64,000 nt of DNA from Trochalopteron elliotii (GCA_024734555.1 JANPWX010000455.1:62001-126000), one strand, 5' to 3'. Shown: positions 45,051 to 57,373, numbered from the stretch's first letter. Translations and numbers: made by a program. The notes: a model not told the origin generated them from the sequence alone.

Positions 45051-48000
45051 ATAAATATGTGAACGTATCTCCAATCCATCCACAAATAAAATCAGTGGAC
45101 AGTGCTGGGCCAACCAGACAGGAGGGAAACTGAACCTAATTAACATTATACTCTGCTCTTGTGGTGTTTCTTTATCTTTGAACAACTTGAAAGTAAAGTT
45201 TGGAGTCCAGGTATAGATTATACTGAATGCACAGCATGGAAAATCCTCCCCACAGTCAATTATCCCCAACATTCAAATCTGAGGGGAAATAATCTTTTTT
45301 TGTGGATGGTCTTTGGAAAGAGCACAATGCCTTCAACTTCGCTGAAAAGAGTTCCCTATGAAAAAGCTACACTCCAAAAAAAGACCCCAAACTTGGTGGT
45401 GGAACCTTTCTGGTTGTGTCTTCCTGGAATTCGGATACTTTGGTCAGAATTGCATCCAATTGTATTAAGACCATACATGTCAGCAACACTTGTCCTGTCA
45501 CTTTTTTGGCCCAGCACTGGGATGAAAAGAAGGAGACTTTGGATAAGGGAGAGGACTTTTGGAACAGTTAATAAGTGGGCTGTGGTCCTTGGCTACAGCA
45601 CAGTGAGTGGAAGAGGCTGTTGGCCCAGAAAGTTAATCAGAGGTCACCTTTTCAGCTCCCCAAAGCAGAAAGCACCAGCAGCCTTCGCTCAGCTGGCGAC
45701 CAGTTGAAAAGGAAAAAATAGATTGTCATTTTTTCGGCAGCAGCACTTGCCAGCCTCAGCTGCAGCCAGTGGAGAGATGCCTTGTTGCCTGAGGAAGTGT
45801 CCAGCAGAGCTGCAGGGAACACAGAGTACGGAGGAAGGGCTGGCTCTCTGTGTTCCTGGGGTTTGGGAATGCTCTACCTTCATGGAGCTGCCAGCCCGGC
45901 AGCCGGGGTCAGCAGCGGAGCATAAATCCAACCACGATTTCTCCTGGCAGGAGAAGAGAAGAGAAAAGGAGCAAGAATAAAACTTGATTGTGGAATTGGA
46001 TCTAGAGGGATGTGGCAGGAGGGAGAGGAAGAGGAGTGCCCCATCTGGCCAGGGCAGAGGTCCAGGGGGTGAGTGGAAGTCGGAGTGGAGCATCCCGCTG
46101 CACCCCCTGGGAGGAAGCCCTTGCCAGGACAACAGGAAAGGCTCAGCAAACATGAAACCTTGGAGACTAAAGCAAATATTTCAGCTTGGGATGGAAGAGC
46201 TGATGTTTCAATCAGTGGGGCCACAACAACGATGGGTTATTTTTATTTCCTGGGAGGAAGGGGGAAATGGACAGAAATGGGGAATTTTATCACCTCCCAC
46301 CCTCAAGAGATGTGCAGGGAGTGCAGAGGGAGCTCACAACACCCCGGTGGCTGCTGAGTGTCTTCCCAAATTCACTGGGCAATACTTTGTGTTATTTGCA
46401 GGCAGTAATTGACAGCAGCAGTTTAATTAAACAAAAACAGCAAGACAGTTTCTTGCTAAAAGGGCAGGCAACAATAATTTTCCAGAAATGGATTCTTCCA
46501 GCTTTCACTGAGGATAAACACTCAGAGCCCTTGCAAATTCTGATAAGTGACTTCGAGACTGCCTTGTTATCTTGCTTTTTTTTTTTTTTAATACTGTGAA
46601 GTTGTTGGGATGAATAAAAAGAGCCAGAAATCTTTATTATTCTTCCTAAGGGATTCACTGCATTTTACTTTGCATTGCTTCATCTTATTACCAATTTTCA
46701 CTGTACATGCTTTTAATAAATATTTATTGCTATAAAGATAATAACATTCTTATCACATTAATGGCTTTGCAGTGGTGTAAATGAAAATAAATATTAATAA
46801 TGTTAACAGTAACCTTGATACAGTAGAACACCAAAAACTGGGAAATTTTGAGTGTTTTTCAGTGCAGGAAACCTTTCTTTTCTGGTTTTTCTCTGCCAGT
46901 GCTTGGAAGGGAAAGTAGAAAAGACAGAAATTTAGATATTTGTGGAAAAGGCTTGGTGATTATTTCCCATTATAGATCACTGCAGTCTGGTTTATTAAAA
47001 ATATCTTCTCATCCCCAATTCTTCCCTGAGGTATTTCTGCTGCCTACCAGCTCTGCAATGAATGAATGCAGACACCATATGGGCACTTGTCTTCCAGGCT
47101 GTGTGTGGGTCTTTTGGGGCTCTGCTCAGATTCCAGCAGATGGGTCAGACTGACATTTCTTTTCTGAACTAGAAAAGAGGAAAAAAAAAAAAGGCAATGG
47201 GGCTACACTGCCATTCTAGGCAGTTCTGCATCTTCTCATCCAAAAAGCTGAATGAATCAACCACAGGGATTTTTAGTCTCTTTTAAGTTGCATCCCTTTG
47301 CATGAAAGAAGAAGTCACCTGTGAGTAAGTCATCAAATATGGTGATTTTTGCATGCCTGTACATTTCCCAAACATTCTCCTTTGCTCATATGAAGGCTGA
47401 ATTTGAGATTGGGAGCACATGGAGCTGAGCACCAAAGCTTTTTTTTCTTGATTTTTTTTTCACCTGTGTTGGCCTAAAAACTCCAACAGGAGCCACTGAT
47501 GCCAGTGGCTTTATGTTCTGCAGCAGAGAGAATAATCAATTCTGAGCAAAGAGTTCTGTGTCAGTACAACATGAGAGGAAATTCCAGTGTGCTGGGAGTG
47601 CCATCAGAAGGAATCAGTATTGCAAGATTTGCAGGACTAGGCAGAGGTTTCGAACAGTAAAAACAAGGGCTGATGTGAGGTTAAGCCTTGAGATTTTCAA
47701 GTCTGAAAAATTTGATAATGTCCAATTTATTGTTTTTACTGGGCCAAGCCCTGTCACACTGCTCATTTGCTTTCATAGTTTGGGGACATTTTTACACACT
47801 ACAGCATAAATTTAACAGAATAAACAGCAATATAAAAAACTACAGGTGGTTCCTGCAGAGCAGCCGAGCACTGGCTTCAATGGTGAATTTAACTTTAGGG
47901 TTCCCTGCTTTGGCAGATGGCAGATTTTATGCCTGACTTTGCATTGATGTAATTTTCTTAAGTGGAATCTTTTGGTGAGGGGGGTCAAATTCACTGAGAT

Positions 48001-48070
48001 TTTGCTTTATCTCATGGTGCCATTGCCTCAGACACCAAATGTATGTGTAGGTAAGTAACTCATCTCATCT
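45051..48070. other. Unique non-coding sequence
   Basis: Plus frame 45,159-45,707 (182 codons, non-ATG start) and minus frame 45,689-46,153 (154 codons) show no recognisable domain. The block 45,640-45,990 keeps CpGs and is repeat-free. 46,690-46,830 is very AT-rich with 'ataaatatttattgc' and 'aataaatattaataatg'. A12 run near 47,181. Confidence 0.45.
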
Positions 48071-48567
48071 CAGGTGATGCCTTGGGAAGGCTGACCTGGA
48101 GCAGAGACTGGACAGAGCTAGAGAATAAAGTAGATATTTATTGAAAGGGCTTTAAGGATACACCTTGGGCAGGACAGGGTCTGACCAGGGCTACCTGGGT
48201 CTGACCCAAAGTGAACTAAGAATGGTCACAAAATGGAAGACTGGTCACGAGGTCTCACACTTTTATAAGTTTTGGTCCATTGCATATTGGGGTTTAATTG
48301 TCCAATTACAGCTCCAGGTTGTGAAGCCCCATCCTTCTTGTTCCTCCCTTCAGTCCACCCTTGTTTGTGCTTTTGGGCCTGAAAGTTGTCCTTGGTATGC
48401 AGCAGGAAAAGGATTTGTTTTGTCTGCCTGCTCTGTGAAGAGAACCTACTAGCACTTAATATGAGGCTCAGAATTACACCCTTAGGCAGCACAGAATCTG
48501 AAAAACATGAAAGCTAAAACTTAAGGCATCATTTCCCCCCTTTAGAGGCTTGACAAGGCATCACAGG
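48071..48567 (-). mobile_element. LTR copy 3 (family B) with retained polypurine tract and a 5'-LTR remnant
   Basis: On the minus strand the element reads TGATGCCTT, then about 11 bp, then the polypurine tract AAAGGGGGGAAA, then a complete LTR (48,531 down to 48,075) from TGATGCCTTAAG to GGCATCA. The target-site duplication CAGG lies at 48,071-48,074 and 48,564-48,567, outside the extra 32 bp. The extra segment was therefore part of the inserted element. This fits a provirus that lost nearly all of its 5' LTR and internal region but kept the 9 terminal bases and the tract that primes plus-strand synthesis next to the 3' LTR. TATA is present (48,261-48,267). The octamer is damaged (CATTGCAT instead of ATTTGCAT). 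Confidence 0.88.
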
Positions 48568-49942
48568 TGTTTAGGTTTGGGTTTTCAGTATGAGAAAGGC
48601 AGCTGGATTTTACAACAGGATGGAGAGTGTCAGCCAACACCTGGTGACAGAAGTTACAAGACATGAAATGAAGAATTCCTTTTATATGGTCACGTAGAAT
48701 AACATATTGCTCTGCTTCTAACTGCAAATAAGATGCAAATAAGAAAATGTGGCTGTAGCACTGTAGGAACCTGCATTAACTCCATCAATGACTCCTGCAG
48801 AGCCTGAGAAACTGCACAAGAGCCTGACCTTGTTGTCAACATATCCTTCTTTTCCACAACATTATGACAGTGTTCGTATCACTGACTATAAATGAAAAGT
48901 AGATGCATTTTACAGGAATATGTAGATCCCAGCAGGCACATTCACCTCTCTACACTGGCACCACTAATCTGTCTCTCTCCATCACTCTGATTTACAGCAG
49001 TCCTCAAGATGCAGACTAAGGCCTCTCAGTAGTGTTTATCTCACTGTCACTTTGTCACTTTGTCTTGCTCCTGTGCCTCCAAGCAGGCAGAAGCTGGCAG
49101 CCACTGTCTCCAGCAGAAGAGTGGATTGAATAGATTAAGAAGTGGCCAAAGGGTATTGTGGAAACCAGAGGTGTGAAGGAAGGTGGCCAGCTCTCCAAAC
49201 AGAATGATTGAAGATGGCAGTGCAGCCTTGGCGGGTTAATGCAGCATCCACTGCCCACAAATAACACCATAATTTCACCATCCAGCAATACTCCAGGGAA
49301 ATAAACATTTCTCATCATTGCCAGGAAAGCCAAATCATTAAGGAACAGAATGATGATGAAATGCAGAAAGTCTTGCTTCTTGAGCACAGCACATTAGTTT
49401 CTGGGACATGAGAGGCTCATTTGTAATAGGGATCTAATTCATATAATCAACACCAAGGCTAAACACTGAAGAGAAGATTTTCTGAAATAAAGATTGATTT
49501 CTGTGCCAGTCTTTCCATGCTAAACACAGCCCTAAATTGCATTTCTGTGTCCAGGAGCGAGTGTTTAGAAGCCTAAATATCCATTTGTGCATACCAATGG
49601 GCAGCTTGCCTGTGCAAGCCGAAGAAAAGTGAGAGAGGGATGGGTTTTTCCAAATCTCAGCTCCCTGGTGGTGCTTCTTGGCTCTGCCTGTGAGCAGAAC
49701 TGGCTCGGTGTGCCTCTCTGTCCTCAGTATTCCTGGGCAGGATCCACAAGGCATTGAAGTGCTCCATGGCACCACTCTGAGCCCTTTGGATCGAGATGAG
49801 GCTCTTGCTCCGTCTCATCTGCTGTTACAGCAGTGCTTGACATTAATATTTCCCTCTTCACCACAAGTTCTCAAAGCCCTTTTCAAGCCTTATTATGGTT
49901 CACATCACACTCAGGGACGATGCAGAGGTCCTAATAACAAGG
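48568..49942. other. Unique non-coding sequence
   Basis: No repeat family or exon recognised. Confidence 0.5.
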
Positions 49943-50042
49943 AAAAATGAGGACAAGAGAAGTGACTTGCTCAATGTCACACAATTGCAACCCAGAGACT
50001 ACAACAGGAAGATTTGAGTCTCAGTAGTTTGCTCTGAGCCCT
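49943..50042 (-). mobile_element. MIR-like ancient SINE relic
   Basis: The plus strand reads 'gtgacttgctcaatgtcaca', then 'aagatttgagtctcagtagt' and 'ttgctctgagcc'. This follows the reverse complement of the MIR consensus as I remember it ('taacttgcccaaggtcacac', 'gggattcgaacccaggcagt', 'tggctccagagcc'). It is heavily diverged, as expected of a pre-avian SINE. No terminal repeats can be judged. Confidence 0.65.
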
Positions 50043-50504
50043 AATGAATACTAATGACTGGCCATATGGATAATTCATAGTACTTCCACTGGGTTTAACA
50101 CATACAAAGTGCTGTTGAAATGCTCATTTTTTCACCCTCAGTGATCACTGGGGCTCTGCATGGTGCTCATCCCACAACCCACTCCACTTTGCAGATGTGG
50201 AAAACCACTGAGTCAATCAGACACTGCTCCACCAGAGGGAAGCTGAGCATGGAAGTGGTTGCAGGATGAGGCATGAAAGAGGATGTTCACAGTGTCTGGC
50301 TTCTGGCATGTCACCCATTGCCTGATGGAGGGGTGCTGGAGCTGAGAACTTGGCCTTCCTGGCTGCCAGAAGAGGAGCAAGCTCCATTAGAAGTCCATTC
50401 AAAGCATCTGAGTTAGAAGCTTAGAAGTTTCTCTCTGCTGAGACTCTGGAGAGATGAACATTAAAGGTCTCAAGTTAGACATGTGAATATTCTCCCTTAA
50501 GTGC

Positions 50505-50575
50505 TTATTATTATTCCCATTTTGCAGGTGGGTGAACTGGAAAGGACAGGACTGTGCTAAATTAAGCGAGCTGCC
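50505..50575 (-). mobile_element. Second MIR-like relic
   Basis: The plus strand has 'ttattattattcccattttg' and 'caggtgggtgaactggaa', then 'gctaaattaagcgagctgcc'. This parallels the reversed MIR 3' half ('attatccccattttacagat', 'gaggaaactgaggcac', 'ggttaagtaacttgcc'). Confidence 0.6.
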
Positions 50576-51019
50576 CGCGCTGGTTAGGCTCCCTCTCTGC
50601 TCCCCCATAAAACTCCTGGAAAAGTGTATGAGAGAAAAGAATGTAAAACTGCATAAATCTCCAGGGGAATATGTTTAGGTTGTAAAAATACAGAGACAGC
50701 ATGGAAATATCTTCCAAGTGCTCTGGGAATATATGGTGAGTCATGAGCGCCGTATATTAAATGGTCAACGCTTCTCCAACAGAAGCAATTCCTCATGCGA
50801 GACCACAGGAGTCACAGGAATTGGCTTTGCCCCAAACTGCCTGATTCAGCAAGATAGCAGCAGTCTGCAGAAACCCTGCTCTTATGTTTCAGCTTTTAGG
50901 CACTGGGAAAAAAAGGAGAAGCTGAGAGATTTTTGATGGATTCAAGCGTGGCAGTGTTTTAACTGTGTGAGTAGGAACTTACCAGAAAAATAAAATGCAG
51001 TAAGAATTGATAATTACAG

Positions 51020-51103
51020 CACCACGGAATGTTTTGAGTTGGGAGGGACCTTAAAGCTCGTCTCATCCAACCCCCAACACCTTCCACTAGACCAAACTGC
51101 TCA
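51020..51103 (-). mobile_element. CR1 LINE 3' tail
   Basis: Minus orientation. 'ttttgagttgggagggacct', 'taaagctcgtctcatccaac', then 'caacaccttccactagacca'. It lacks the 'catgggcagggacacc' phrase, so a small internal deletion is present. Confidence 0.88.
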
Positions 51104-53179
51104 ATATAATTATTGTGTGAAATTCAGCCCTCCCATGCTATTTCTTCTGTCTCTCAGTTTTCTGCCATCCCTGGCATACTTCCTAAAGCCAAAATTTGGT
51201 TTGCAGTCGTGGTAGTCATTAAAAATTATCATCTAAGAAAGTGTTTATCAGCTCTATCATTGCAGGTGCACTGGAAGAATGATTGCAAATTAAAACGGCT
51301 TTGTAACAAGGCCTGAGCTAGCAAAAAGGGGGAAAAAAAGGCAGAAAAAAGGTATATTAATTTTTCTGAAATTAGAAGATAGAATAACACTCGCAGGAAA
51401 CATTTGTCATTATGTCAGCAAGGAGGTTGGGTGATTGATCTTTTTAATAATGGTTTTCATAACTTTGAAAGTAAAGACAGTTGGTCTATCTTGGTATTTT
51501 TCATAGAACATCTAACAAGTTAAATTACTTTATTTGAGTATCTAAAATGAAGGCTAATGTAGCAAAAGCAGGCTTGGAAATTAATGTCTTTGCAGTTGTA
51601 CAGGGGCAGGGCCCATCCTCTGCTCCTGAAGGAAAAAATCAGGATGGCACAGGCCCCATCTATTCAAGTAGACCCCACAAACTCAGCATTAACAAATCAG
51701 CCTTGCTACTTGAAATATTTATAAATTATGCCTAAAAGAAACAGTCTTTTTTTTTTCCCAGCACTACGAGATGTTTGTCCAGAATGTAAATAAATTTTAA
51801 GGAAAGATTCATATGTGCATGCACATGACTTGTATGTAAGTGTGCTTCATGCCACGAGATGTGTTATTAATTCTTGAGCCACTGTTGAAAGCTGGGGTTT
51901 GCAAGGAACTTAATGAGTGAAGAGCAACAGATGGGAAAGAGGAAAGACTGGGGTATGTAGGGAAAAGAGCCTATAAAATGCAGTTAATCTGTTTTTTTTC
52001 TGGAGGCAGACAAAAGGGTAGAAATCACTTAAGGAAACAAGGCACACATATAATCCAAGCACTCATTAGAACACATCCCTGATCAAATTTTAAACGCTTC
52101 ATCTTGAATTCAGGAGCTGGAGGAGGAGTAACAAATGACATGGCAGTGAAAACTCAGGGTGTTGGGGTGTGCATGTAAAGGCCCAGTGACCTTCAATTCC
52201 CTCCCAGTGGCTCAGAGACCAAATGTGACAACACAAAACAGATCTGGAGAGCCACAGTTTGTGTGTGGGACAGAAAAGGAAAAAATGTTCTGTAAGAGGA
52301 ACTAAACACCTCCAGGAGTAACACCCTTTCCTCCTTATCCCCCAGAGCAACGTGAAACCACGGGGCTGTTCAGATGGGAAAAGAAGAACCAGGAGCAGAG
52401 ATCCTCTTGACTCCAGGGTGTGCCTTGAATCAAAACCACATGTGGTGGGGACAGAGGAGCCACCTGATCATTTTAGCAGATCTGAGAAGTCTTAGAGCAT
52501 CTTTCATCATTTAATCTGCTGCTCAGCTATCTCAAGCTCTTCATTAATCAAAGCTCAAAAGCATTGCAGATTTCCAAAGCCTTTTTTTTTTTTAAATTTT
52601 TTATTAAAGCAAACCATTTAAACAGAGCTTGAAGCAACCTAATGTCAAACTCTTGGCTGCTGCCTGCTGCAGTTTTGCCACTGCTGTGATGAGCCCTTGG
52701 GTGCTGTCATCTCTCTGGGGGTTCCAGGGGGAGCAGAGTGGAGCCCTCAGGCCAGCAGCACACATGAGCTGTTCCTGGTGCCAATCTGAACCCATCTCCA
52801 TCTGTCTTCTGGATCTTAACTCCTTCTGATCCCTTCAGAGGCTCACAGAGCTGTGCATGGAGTGGATTTCAAAGCTTTGCCTGCCCTGGGAATCACAAAC
52901 ACGTGCTTCCAGAAGCAGCAGGTATTCACAGGCTCCAAGGCTTCTCATTGCACGCAGTGCCACAAAAGAATTATAGTAACTCTGAGCACTGAACCATTTA
53001 AATTCCATTTTAATTGATTCCCAGCTACCTCACAGCTCCAGAGTATTGTTTAGTCAGTGGTGGATGAAAGTAGCAGGAGGTAACATCTTCTGCATTGCTG
53101 CAGGGAGAGTGTATCTAAAACAAGGCAGTAAATCCTGGGTGCCTCATTGCCACAGAGATGCAGACAAATTGAGAGAAAT
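51104..53179. other. Unique non-coding sequence
   Basis: No exon or repeat family recognised. T12 run near 52,583-52,594. Confidence 0.5.
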
Positions 53180-53420
53180 TCATAAGAAGAGTAATAAAAA
53201 TGATTAAAGGTCAGAAGAGACTGAGTTATGAGTGAAGATTAAAGGAACTTAATATGCATGGCTTGGCTAAATGATGACTAAGAGGGGAATGATCCCCTTC
53301 AACAAGTACTTGGAGAGCATAAAGATCACCAGTAAAAGGGAATTCTTTAAGGTGCTGAAGGACACAGCTCAGGATGAAAGGATGGCATCAGGCAAAAGGC
53401 TCTCAGCTTCCATCATTAAA
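53180..53420 (+). mobile_element. Older CR1-type LINE fragment
   Basis: Plus orientation. 'agtaataaaaatgattaaag', 'gattaaaggaacttaatatg', 'gatgactaagaggggaatga' and 'acttggagagcataaagatc' follow the order of the 3' region of old CR1 subfamilies shared by reptiles ('caaaaatgatcaaggg', 'aagactaagaggggacatga', 'ctaaagggcataaagagc'). It is much more diverged than the other CR1s here and belongs to a different branch. The plus frame at 53,271-53,468 is a product of this element. Confidence 0.65.
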
Positions 53421-55189
53421 ATCCAACAGACCATTTGTGGGAAACCAGATTCTGCCACATTTACCTAATCAAGTTTCAGTTTTATTTTTTTGCCTGTTCC
53501 AGGGTCAAAGGCATTGTCTTCAATTAAAGGCTGAGCATGAATTCCCAGAGGCATTCCAAGGATGTGCATGGCAAGAAGAATAATTCTCAACCCAAGTTGG
53601 GAAAACAGCAAAAAAGGCTTTCAGAGTATCTGAAGGCTGATATACCCTTTACTGAGAGCTGAAGGATGTACAAGATATGAAATTAGTGATGTGAATGTGC
53701 CTGTTGCCAGGATACCAGGGGCAAAATGAGGGTAATAATGCATTTCTTTAAAATATACACATTCCATTAATTCCGGTGAGAATTACACCAATATTTTAAC
53801 GGGAGAGCAGACAACTAAGAATAGCAAGTCTTCCTGCGATTTTCTCAGAGCACCAACTCACAGCCTTGGAGTTGGGAGAAGAGCTGAAATAATCTCTGGG
53901 GATGCTGGAGAGTTGTGGCTGCACGTCCTAACTAAGCCCAGCCTGTGTCAGAGAGCAGCGGGATGGGAAATCTGCCTGGAATTCGGCTGAGCTCAGCGGA
54001 GCGGCTCAGCGCTGAGTCCCTAAAGCTGTTAAATACAACATCCATATCACCTGCTGGTTTTCCAGGCTCACTGCACGGAAACTCCCGGCTGGATTTACAC
54101 GTCCCCACCCCAGGAAGTTGTTTGCTTCCAGCTCCACCACATCTCTACTTTCCCTGAGAAAAAAAAAAAAGGGGGGGAAAAAAGTGTCCGCTCAGGCAAC
54201 TCCCGTTGGGAAGGTGGCAGGTCCCTTTGCTCCCGGCAGCTCGGGGCACAGAGGGGACTGAGAGGTTTTGGGGAAGTTTTGGTCTTTTCCTGTCACTTCC
54301 CACGTCAGTTTCTGGTGGAATTAGGGTTTGTTGTAAGGATATTACTTTGTGCTGGCACCCTGCAGCAACATCCCTTGAGAAGGGCTTTGGGAAGAGCTGC
54401 CTGTGGATGGAGGTCATGGGAAAAGGGCTCCCCAAAAGCAGCCGAGGTGGGAAACAAAATCCTCCTCGGTCCTTGCGGGCAATGAACTCCTTCCTCTGCT
54501 TTATGAGTTTGGGAGAGAGGAAGCACAAAGCAGAAACATCTGCATTTCTAAGCCCTCTCTGTGAGAATAACCTAGAGATGCTGCTGCTGGAATAGGCACG
54601 TGGAGGAAAAGCAGCCCGTTTCCCAGGATTAGCATCCCATTACAGCGGTGCTCTGAGGACGCAATCTGATTTATTTATCCCAGAGTTAAATCTGGCTATA
54701 AATGCACAGCTCTGCTGCTGGCAAACACAGACACTGGACCTGTCCACCAAATTTCTGCCCCAAACCACAGCCAGCAGCAAGGAGAATGGACTCACATGGT
54801 TAAAAAAAATCACCTTTTAAATTCACAAGTTTGCACCACTAATTTTGGACCTGCTTTTCAACACTGCTAAAGGACTCTCCCATCTTTTTCACCACATAAG
54901 CCTGCTCAGAGCTAAGAAATATGTACAAACTTGTTTTAAAAGTGGGATGATTCTTCATATGTTGCAGAGTAAGCATGGCAACCAGCAGAAATCAGATTTA
55001 CAGAGGTGGAGGTCAGGACCTTTCTTTTTATGAAAACCAATCTAGTCAGAGATAGCTCTACTATAATTTCTATATTGAAACTTCTTCATTTCCTTCCTGT
55101 TTGAACTCTGAATCATGAGAATTAAAGGTCAATGTTAGCTTTTAGATTTTTGGGCTGTTTATTCTGATTTTTTCTTCCTCTGGCAATCA
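53421..55189. other. Unique non-coding sequence
   Basis: No exon recognised. 53,920-54,020 has several CpGs ('gcggagcggctcagcgctga'). A12G7 run near 54,160-54,177. Confidence 0.45.
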
Positions 55190-55480
55190 TTGCGAGAGCA
55201 TGTAGTGACAGGACAAAGGGTAATGGATTCAAACTGGCAAAAGGCAGGGTTAGATGGGGTATTAGAAAAAAAATTCTTCCTTGTGGGGGTGGTGAGGCCT
55301 GGCACAGGGTGCCCAGAGAATCTTTGGCTGTCTCATCCCTGGAAGTGTTTGAGGAAGGGTTGGACAGGGCTTGGAGGAACCTGGGATAGTGGAAGGTGTC
55401 TCTGCCCGTGGCAGGGGCTGGGACTGGGTGGGCTTTAAAGTCCCTCCAACCCAAACTATTCTTTGATTCTGTGATTTTTT
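55190..55480 (+). mobile_element. CR1 LINE 3' fragment, ~290 bp
   Basis: Plus orientation. 'agtgacaggacaaagggtaa', 'ggcacagggtgcccagagaa', 'cagggcttggaggaacctgg' and the tail 'ttctttgattctgtgattt'. The 3' end is intact. A small deletion removes the usual 'gctgcccctgga' wording. Confidence 0.95.
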
Positions 55481-56540
55481 TCCTAGTGACACCGTTCCTG
55501 GAGAGGGATTTACTGTGCCATTAAAGTTTGTATTTTCCTCCCCATCTCTCCAGGTAACACTGAAGACAGTCTGTAAATGTCTGTGAGATGGGCAGACTCA
55601 ACCTTCATGGAGTGCCTGGAAGTTTGAGCTACCATGTGTGGAAAACACCACCAAGATTTCTACTCCAGCTGCTGCTTGGTGAAGAATAATGTAAACAGAG
55701 ACTTCCCCAGGGAATGAAGATCTTGTTTTCATGACAGCTTCTTTGATTTTTTGTTATTTAAAAATGCAGAAAAAGGAAGGGAGTGTAATTACACAGAAAT
55801 CTGGCTAAGGATAATTGCTATTCAGAGCATCCCACGAGGCCAAAAAGGGCCTTGGAGGGCAGCATATTTAACTCAGAACAGAAACACTGAGTATGTGTGA
55901 GTATTTTATAAATCACAGGTTTCACCTCACCAGGGTCTTTATTCTGGGTGGTTTTTTTCCCCTAAAAACCAGGTGAGATTCAGATGTGACCTGAACAGAG
56001 ATACATACGTGGTGCTGTAGGAAATGTGTGCCTGTGTGGCTTTTAAAATATTTTCAAAGTTTTTATATGGTCTTACAGGTGCACAATCATCTGTTTGAAA
56101 TCTTTTAATTTGTTTGGCTCCCAGTCAGAGCTGTGTGATTTGCAAACTTCTGCTTTGCATTTTACTATTAAGGTACATATGGGTTCACTGCAAAATAGAT
56201 TCCCACAGAGCTGTGTGAGTTTTAGATGCTTCTGAAAGTTAAAACCAAAGATGGGCTTGATCACAAAAGGAAGTACTAAAATAGAGAATTCACTGTTCTT
56301 TCATGTTCAGCTCGTGCTTCATCACTTCAAGCTCTTAGAAATAATATTGCTGAGTATTAAACACATGGATTTAGGCTTAACAGTGTGAGGAGGGAAATAT
56401 GAAGAGTTTTCCTTTTGATAATATTGGCTTTGCAAGTGTTGCATTAAACCTTTGAAGGAAATGGCGTGTGCTGCATCTCAGAAGGGATGTGTGTGTATCA
56501 CAGACTTAATAACCAGACTATACATTTAACCATATATTTA
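55481..56540. other. Unique non-coding sequence
   Basis: No repeat family or exon recognised. Confidence 0.5.
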
Positions 56541-56790
56541 TCATCATAGAACAGTCTGGGGTGGGAGGGACCTTAAAGACCATCTTGCTGCAACCCTCCT
56601 GCCATGGGCAGGGACACTTTCCACTCTCCCAGGGTGCCCCAAGCCAAACCTGGCCTTGGACGCTCCCAGGGATTCAGAGGCAGCCACAGCTTCTCTGGGC
56701 ACCCTGTGCCAGGGCCTCCCCATCCTCACAGGGAACAATTCCTTCCTAAAATTTAACCTGAGCTTGCTCTCTGACAGTTTAACAGTTTTT
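56541..56790 (-). mobile_element. CR1 LINE 3' fragment, ~250 bp
   Basis: Minus orientation with the 3' end at left ('atcatcatagaacag'). Then 'gtgggagggaccttaaagac', 'gccatgggcagggacact', 'gggcaccctgtgccagggcc' and 'cacagggaacaattcct'. It sits about 300 bp upstream of the CpG island. Confidence 0.95.
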
Positions 56791-57080
56791 ATGTATATTC
56801 ACTTCACATATATATGTATATATAAAATTATTATTTTGGTAGGATGTCTCGTTTGAGAACAAACTCTGCATTCAAGTGAGTAGAAGATTTTGGCTTCTTA
56901 GCCACCTTTGTGCCGTTGCCCTTCCAAGGCCGGAGCAGGGCAGTGGATGCTGCCTGCAGCCTGTCGGGTGTGCAGCAGGGAAGGTCTGACTCGCTCCAGC
57001 CTCGGAGCCTCGGCAGCATCCGAGCCGTGAGTCTCCTCGGGCTGACCTTTGCCTGCACAGCCGGATTCGGGATGCCGGCT

Positions 57081-57373
57081 CCGCCGCTCGCTCGGGACAG
57101 CCCCAATTCCCGTCAGACGGCTCAGGAGGGGCCCATCTCCTTCTCGATTCTCTCGATCCATCCATCCCCCGGCGGTTCTTGGGGCCAGGGATGCCGCGGG
57201 GGATGCCCGGGGGATGTCCAGCATCCCGCCTCGGGGGGTTCCGCGGCGCATCCCCCGCTCTGCTCGCTCCCCATCCCCGCAGCCCCATCCCCGGGGGGGA
57301 CCCCCACGCCCCGGGGGGCGGGCCCCTCCTGAGCCGTCTGACGGGAATTGGGGCTGTCCCGAGCGAGCGGCGG
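57081..57373. repeat. Perfect 54-bp inverted repeat, 185-bp spacer, inside the CpG island
   Basis: The left arm 57,081-57,134 begins CCGCCGCTCGCTCGGGACAG and ends GGAGGGGCCC. The right arm 57,320-57,373 is its exact reverse complement. I compared all 54 positions and found no mismatch. The flanks outside the arms and the spacer ends do not match. Because of the repeat, the same peptide phrase appears in frames on both strands. It is either a real palindromic duplication, or a fold-back artefact of sequencing or assembly in GC-rich DNA. Confidence 0.95.

Noticed and set aside
45159..45707. 182-codon plus frame without an ATG start
   Set aside because: No domain recognised, non-ATG start, and it follows directly from a CR1 fragment.
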